Shown piece after piece: positions 57,933 to 59,676 of a DNA stretch of 59,676 nt. Positions within the stretch are counted from its first letter, which is position 1; every line of letters starts with the position of its first letter. The stretch is from assembly GCF_001509475.1 (NCBI RefSeq), contig NZ_LLZG01000417.1, forward strand, positions 1 through 59,676, written 5' to 3'. The stretch is from Streptomyces regalis. Lineage in GTDB: Bacteria; Actinomycetota; Actinomycetes; Streptomycetales; Streptomycetaceae. Made by a program: the position numbers and the translations under genes. The notes under the pieces are model-generated. The model did no database searches. It saw nothing but the letters and a program-made list of their open reading frames with translations, and had not been told where the DNA came from.

Positions 57933-58922
57933 CTAAGTCCGTCCCCTCGACCGCGCCGCTCGCGCGATGGCGACGACCGCCTTCTCCAGGGCGTACCCGG
58001 GGTCGTCCCCGCCGCCCTTCACACCGGCGTCGGCCTCGGCGACCGCCTGCAGAGCGACCGCCACTCCGTCGGGCGTCCACCCCCGCATCTGCTGTCGGAC
58101 GCGGTCGATCTTCCAGGGCGGCATGCCCAGCTCACGAGCGAGGTCGGCGGGGCGGCCGCCGCGCGCGGAGGACAGCTTGCCGATGGCCCGCACGCCCTGC
58201 GCGAGCGCGCTGGTGATCATGACGGGCGCCACGCCGGTGGCGAGGGACCACCGCAGCGCCTCCAGCGCCTCCGCCGCCCGCCCCTCGACCGCCCGGTCGG
58301 CCACGGTGAAGCTCGACGCCTCCGCGCGGCCGGTGTAGTACCGCCCGACGACGGCCTCGTCGATCGTCCCCTCGACATCGGCGACCAGCTGACTCACCGC
58401 GGACGCCAGCTCCCGCAGATCGCTCCCGATGGCGTCGACCAGCGCCTGACAGGCCTCGGGCGTCGCGGACCGCCCGGTCGCCCGGAACTCACTGCGCACG
58501 AACGCCAGCCGGTCCGCCGGCTTGGTCATCTTCGGGCACGCCACCTCCCGCGCTCCCGCCTTGCGCGCGGCGTCGAGCAGCTTCTTGCCCTTGACCCCAC
58601 CGGCGTGCAGCAGCACCAGGGTGATCTCCTCGGCCGGCGACCCCAGATACGCCGTCACGTCCTTGATCGTGTCGGCCGACAGATCCTGCGCATTGCGCAC
58701 GACCACGACCTTGCGCTCCGCGAACAGCGAGGGGCTGGTCAACTCGGCCAGCGTGCCCGGCTGCAACTGCTCCGGTGTCAGATCCCGCACATCCGTGTCG
58801 GCGTCGGCGGCCCTGGCGGCGACCACCACCTCCCGCACGGCACGATCGAGCAGCAGCTCCTCCTGACCCACGGCGAGGGTCACGGGGGCGAGGGGGTCGT
58901 CAGTCGCACTCTTCCTGGCCAT
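57933..58922 (-). CDS. holA: DNA polymerase III subunit delta
   Basis: The 329-residue clamp-loader subunit begins MARKSATDDPLAPVTLAVGQ. It has EELLLDRAVREVV, the SPSLFAERKVVVVRN segment, ITLVLLHAGGVKGKKLLDAA, and the C-terminal collar region with MPPWKIDRVRQQMRGW. It opens the beta clamp during loading. The ATG at 58922 is preferred to a start ten codons upstream. Proximity to rpsT is conserved in actinobacteria. Confidence 0.93.
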   Translation of the reverse strand: MARKSATDDPLAPVTLAVGQEELLLDRAVREVVVAARAADADTDVRDLTPEQLQPGTLAELTSPSLFAERKVVVVRNAQDLSADTIKDVTAYLGSPAEEITLVLLHAGGVKGKKLLDAARKAGAREVACPKMTKPADRLAFVRSEFRATGRSATPEACQALVDAIGSDLRELASAVSQLVADVEGTIDEAVVGRYYTGRAEASSFTVADRAVEGRAAEALEALRWSLATGVAPVMITSALAQGVRAIGKLSSARGGRPADLARELGMPPWKIDRVRQQMRGWTPDGVAVALQAVAEADAGVKGGGDDPGYALEKAVVAIARAARSRGRT

Positions 58923-58984
58923 CGCGACAAGCATGGCACGGCCCACTGACAACGCGGCTCGTCCGGGTCGCCGCCGGCCGGCGC

Positions 58985-59230
58985 CTACGGCTCCTCACGC
59001 CAGCCGTCCCACTTCCCCGCGAACTCGTCCAGCTCCCTGGGATCGAGCCGCCCCTCCTCGTCCCGCAGCACCACCAACCACTGCGCATCCTCGGCATCGT
59101 CCTCCCCGGCCAGCGCATCCCGCACCAGCCACGGCTCCTCATCGATCCCGAACCGCTCCCCGAGCGCCTCCGCGACCTCCTCCGCCGCGTCACGATCGGG
59201 CAGCACCAGCACATGTCTCACATCGCTCAC
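58985..59230 (-). CDS. small acidic protein of unknown function
   Basis: The 81-residue frame from the GTG at 59230 (VSDVRHVLVLPDRDAAEEVA) is rich in Glu and Asp. It reads as a compact alpha/beta protein (RHVLVLPDRDAAEEVAEAL, then WLVVLRDEEGRLDPRELDEF). No family was recognised, though the regular alternation and codon bias support a real gene. Longer starts at 59305 are possible but lie in the gap after the N-acetyltransferase gene. No ribosome site is obvious. Confidence 0.6.
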   Translation of the reverse strand: MSDVRHVLVLPDRDAAEEVAEALGERFGIDEEPWLVRDALAGEDDAEDAQWLVVLRDEEGRLDPRELDEFAGKWDGWREEP

Positions 59231-59301
59231 GGAGCCATTTTCCGGCACGCCGGCCGCTGACAACCGCCGGCCCTCGACCGCTCGCACGCCGCCCCGCCCG
59301 C

Positions 59302-59676
59302 TCACCCGCGCCGATCGGCGCCCCGCACTGTCGGCACCCGGTCCAGCTCGATCCCGAACCGCTCCCGGTACACCCGCAGCACCTCCTGGTCCGTGCCCAA
59401 CTCCCGCTCCTCACGTGTCCCGTCGGCCGCCGTCTCCTTGAACGTGCGCCCGCTGAGCGTGATCCGCCCTCCCTCCTCCGTCACCCGCGAACACACCAGC
59501 GACTGCGTGAAGTGCGAGCTCGGCGAGGTGCTGTGCCACCACGCCCCGGCCACGAAGTCGCCGAGCACCCGCGGCCGCCGCTCCAGCCGGTACTCCGGTC
59601 TGCCGTCCATGACGACGTCCAGGTCCGCCGCCTCCGCCACATCGTGCCCACCGCGCACCCCGGCCGCGTCCGGGCC
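59302..59676 (-). CDS. arylamine N-acetyltransferase, C-terminal part (gene runs off window)
   Basis: The frame is open to the right edge (124 codons). It contains LDVVMDGRPEYRLERRPRVL and STSPSSHFTQSLVCSRV, followed by GRTFKETAADG. The H-S-T-S-P-x-S-x-F pattern, at the start of the third domain, is typical of arylamine N-acetyltransferases, which transfer acetyl from acetyl-CoA through a Cys-His-Asp triad. The triad residues lie upstream, outside the window. The visible end matches the usual C-terminus, GIELDRVP. Confidence 0.75.
   Translation of the reverse strand, partial: GPDAAGVRGGHDVAEAADLDVVMDGRPEYRLERRPRVLGDFVAGAWWHSTSPSSHFTQSLVCSRVTEEGGRITLSGRTFKETAADGTREERELGTDQEVLRVYRERFGIELDRVPTVRGADRRG

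Overview
This window is chromosomal DNA from a high-GC actinomycete, almost certainly a Streptomyces. The grounds are strong G/C bias at third codon positions, frequent GTG starts, GlnR-like and CIRCE-type regulatory sites, rare TTA codons, two families of G/C-rich intergenic repeats typical of the genus, and a conserved housekeeping backbone (leuA, era, phoH-ybeY-CBS protein, rnz, rsmE, dnaJ-hrcA, hemW, lepA, rpsT, holA). About 53 protein genes are supported, plus a leucine-rich leader peptide, one decayed gene copy and one transposase remnant. No rRNA, tRNA or CRISPR array was seen.

Left part (1-18.8 kb): a secreted sialidase; an MMPL exporter - histidine kinase - LuxR-type regulator operon with two palindromes upstream; a small membrane protein; a TerB-like zinc-ribbon protein; leuA with a leader peptide ([15 protein letters not shown]) and an overlapping hairpin; an unsecreted M4 protease followed by an emfourin-type inhibitor; a beta-glucosidase/MFS pair; an NAD-binding epimerase opposite an XRE regulator; a TetR/SGNH hydrolase pair around a tandem operator; a small secreted protein; and amtB-glnK behind GlnR-like boxes.

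Middle part (18.9-43 kb): era; then phoH, whose product is split by a 360-residue LAGLIDADG intein with the hallmarks of a class 3 intein; then ybeY, a CNNM/CBS membrane protein, an MmcQ/YjbR protein and a cytidine-deaminase-like protein that lacks the catalytic residues. Next come NTF2-like and VOC proteins, a PfkB kinase, a glucarate catabolic operon (kdgD-gudD) opposite an IclR regulator, a TnpB zinc-ribbon remnant, an adenosine/adenine deaminase, RNase Z, a HIT protein, a tricorn-type protease, a lipoprotein, a VOC protein, rsmE, a nitronate monooxygenase and dnaJ-hrcA with CIRCE.

Right part (42-59.7 kb): an MBL-fold hydrolase, a DUF3097 protein, a Uma2-family protein and hemW. They are followed by a three-gene signalling cluster: a divergent SpoIIE phosphatase with an RsbW-like domain, a 1298-residue soluble hybrid kinase with a HAMP array, and a short response regulator. 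This resembles the osaC-osaA-osaB arrangement of S. coelicolor. Both the kinase and the short regulator carry an in-frame TTA codon, and the kinase gene has absorbed a REP-like palindrome in frame. The window ends with an acyl-CoA ligase behind twin palindromes, lepA, rpsT, an NTF2-like gene beside a decayed copy of itself, holA, a small acidic protein and the 3' end of an arylamine N-acetyltransferase gene.

The features most worth a second look are the PhoH intein, the TTA-marked HAMP-array cluster with its in-frame palindrome, the leuA leader, the protease/inhibitor pair, the catalytically dead deaminase, and the paired palindromes upstream of the MMPL and fadD-like genes.
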